23,800 nt of DNA from a virus: IMG/VR virus record IMGVR_UViG_3300010370_000245, positions 1 to 23,800 of that record; one strand, given 5' to 3'. Positions 23,321-23,800 of the stretch are shown here, piece by piece. The translations under genes and the position numbers were made by a program. The notes under the pieces were generated by a model, which made no database searches, had not been told where the DNA came from, and worked only from the letters and a program-made list of their open reading frames with translations. Position 1 is the stretch's first letter. Every line of letters begins with the position of its first letter.

Positions 23321-23800
23321 ATGGCTGTTACTAAAGATTATAAACTTGTTAAAAATGCTAACGTTCAACAAAAATGGACACAAGAGCATATTGATGATTT
23401 AATTTCTTGTCAGGACCAAGAAACTGGGCCTCATTATTTTCTCAATAACTTTTTCTTCATACAACATCCTGTTAGAGGAAAATTAAAATACGAAGCATTT
23501 GATTATCAAAAACGCTTGGTAGATAGTTATCATAATCACAGATTTAACATAAATCTACTGCCCCGCCAGACAGGTAAAACTACAACAGCCGCAGGTTATT
23601 TGTTATGGTATGCAATGTTTATCCCAGACAGCACTATACTTGTAGCAGCACACAAATATACAGGTGCTCAAGAAATCATGCAGCGTATTAGATATGCCTA
23701 TGAATTATGTCCTGATCATATTCGTTGTGGAGTAGTAAGTTATAACAAACAGAGTATAGAGTTTGACAACGGTAGTCGTATTGTAGCACAGACTACAACA
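23321..23800 (+). CDS. gp17: Terminase large subunit, T4 gp17-like, 3' end outside window
   Basis: The first 160 codons are present and the frame stays open to the window end. The protein begins MAVTKDYKL. It shows the upstream adenine-binding region 'KYEAFDYQKRLVDSYHNHRF' (residues 57-74, with Q63 as the likely Q-motif) and the Walker A motif 'LLPRQTGKTTTAAGYLLWYA' (R82-T87; T4 has SRQLGKT). This is followed by 'FIPDSTILVAAHKYTGAQEI', the next strand and helix of the ATPase core. gp17 is the packaging motor ATPase and, in its missing C-terminal part, the nuclease that cuts concatemers. The Walker B and nuclease residues lie outside the window and could not be checked. It follows a terminator and an octamer with no ribosome binding site. 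Confidence 0.93.
   Translation, partial: MAVTKDYKLVKNANVQQKWTQEHIDDLISCQDQETGPHYFLNNFFFIQHPVRGKLKYEAFDYQKRLVDSYHNHRFNINLLPRQTGKTTTAAGYLLWYAMFIPDSTILVAAHKYTGAQEIMQRIRYAYELCPDHIRCGVVSYNKQSIEFDNGSRIVAQTTT

Noticed and set aside
1-23800. tRNA genes, CRISPR array, insertion sequence or integrase/attachment site
   Set aside because: The gaps between genes are all shorter than 120 bp and none shows a cloverleaf, spaced direct repeats or terminal inverted repeats with a transposase; no recombinase gene is present.

Overview
The window is a piece of the virion-morphogenesis region of a T4-superfamily myovirus (contractile-tailed phage). The evidence is the set of recognisable T4-type proteins: neck proteins gp13 and gp14, tail completion/sheath stabiliser gp15, sheath gp18, tube gp19, head completion gp4, terminase gp16 and gp17, and a gp1-like dNMP kinase. 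The AT-rich composition, the style of the fibre proteins and the acidic linker genes look like aquatic T4-like phages (cyanophage/pelagiphage-type) rather than enteric T4. The host cannot be named from this sequence.

Layout. Positions 1-9302 (+) hold three large surface or structural proteins: a 5'-truncated mosaic structural protein, a 465-aa fibre-like protein, and a 1746-aa beta-repeat adhesin-like protein. Positions 9421-10783 (+) hold a 74-aa motif protein, a 156-aa unknown and a GT-A type glycosyltransferase. Positions 10769-13775 (-) hold a tightly overlapped operon, gp14-gp15-Nudix, which converges on the glycosyltransferase gene. Positions 13803-15266 (+) hold gp13 and a dNMP kinase. 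A small HNH-type zinc protein (15229-15564, -) overlaps the kinase gene tail to tail. From 15664 to the end (+) come gp18, gp19, a tube/baseplate-like protein, a 122-aa unknown, gp4, gp16, two unknown genes and the start of gp17. Almost everything is coding, and no gene-free stretch exceeds 120 bp.

Regulation. An octamer of the form NNTAAATA, like the T4-type late promoter, lies in most real intergenic gaps. It precedes gp18, gp19, the 74-aa gene, the tube-like gene, gp17, gp13 and, on the minus strand, gp14 and possibly the HNH gene. Two intrinsic terminators (after gp19, and before gp17) are each followed at once by this octamer and a start codon. At gp13, the tube-like gene and gp17 exactly 5 nt separate the octamer from ATG, and at gp14 7 nt do. 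With normal late-promoter geometry these mRNAs would be leaderless or nearly so. The abundant sheath and tube genes instead have leaders with clear AGGAG-type ribosome binding sites. The gp13/gp14 gap carries a perfect 15-bp palindrome that can be read as back-to-back late promoters.

The points most worth following up are this promoter/start arrangement, the inversion of gp14-gp15 relative to gp13, a start-codon-sequestering hairpin in front of the kinase gene, and the duplicated modules in the giant adhesin.
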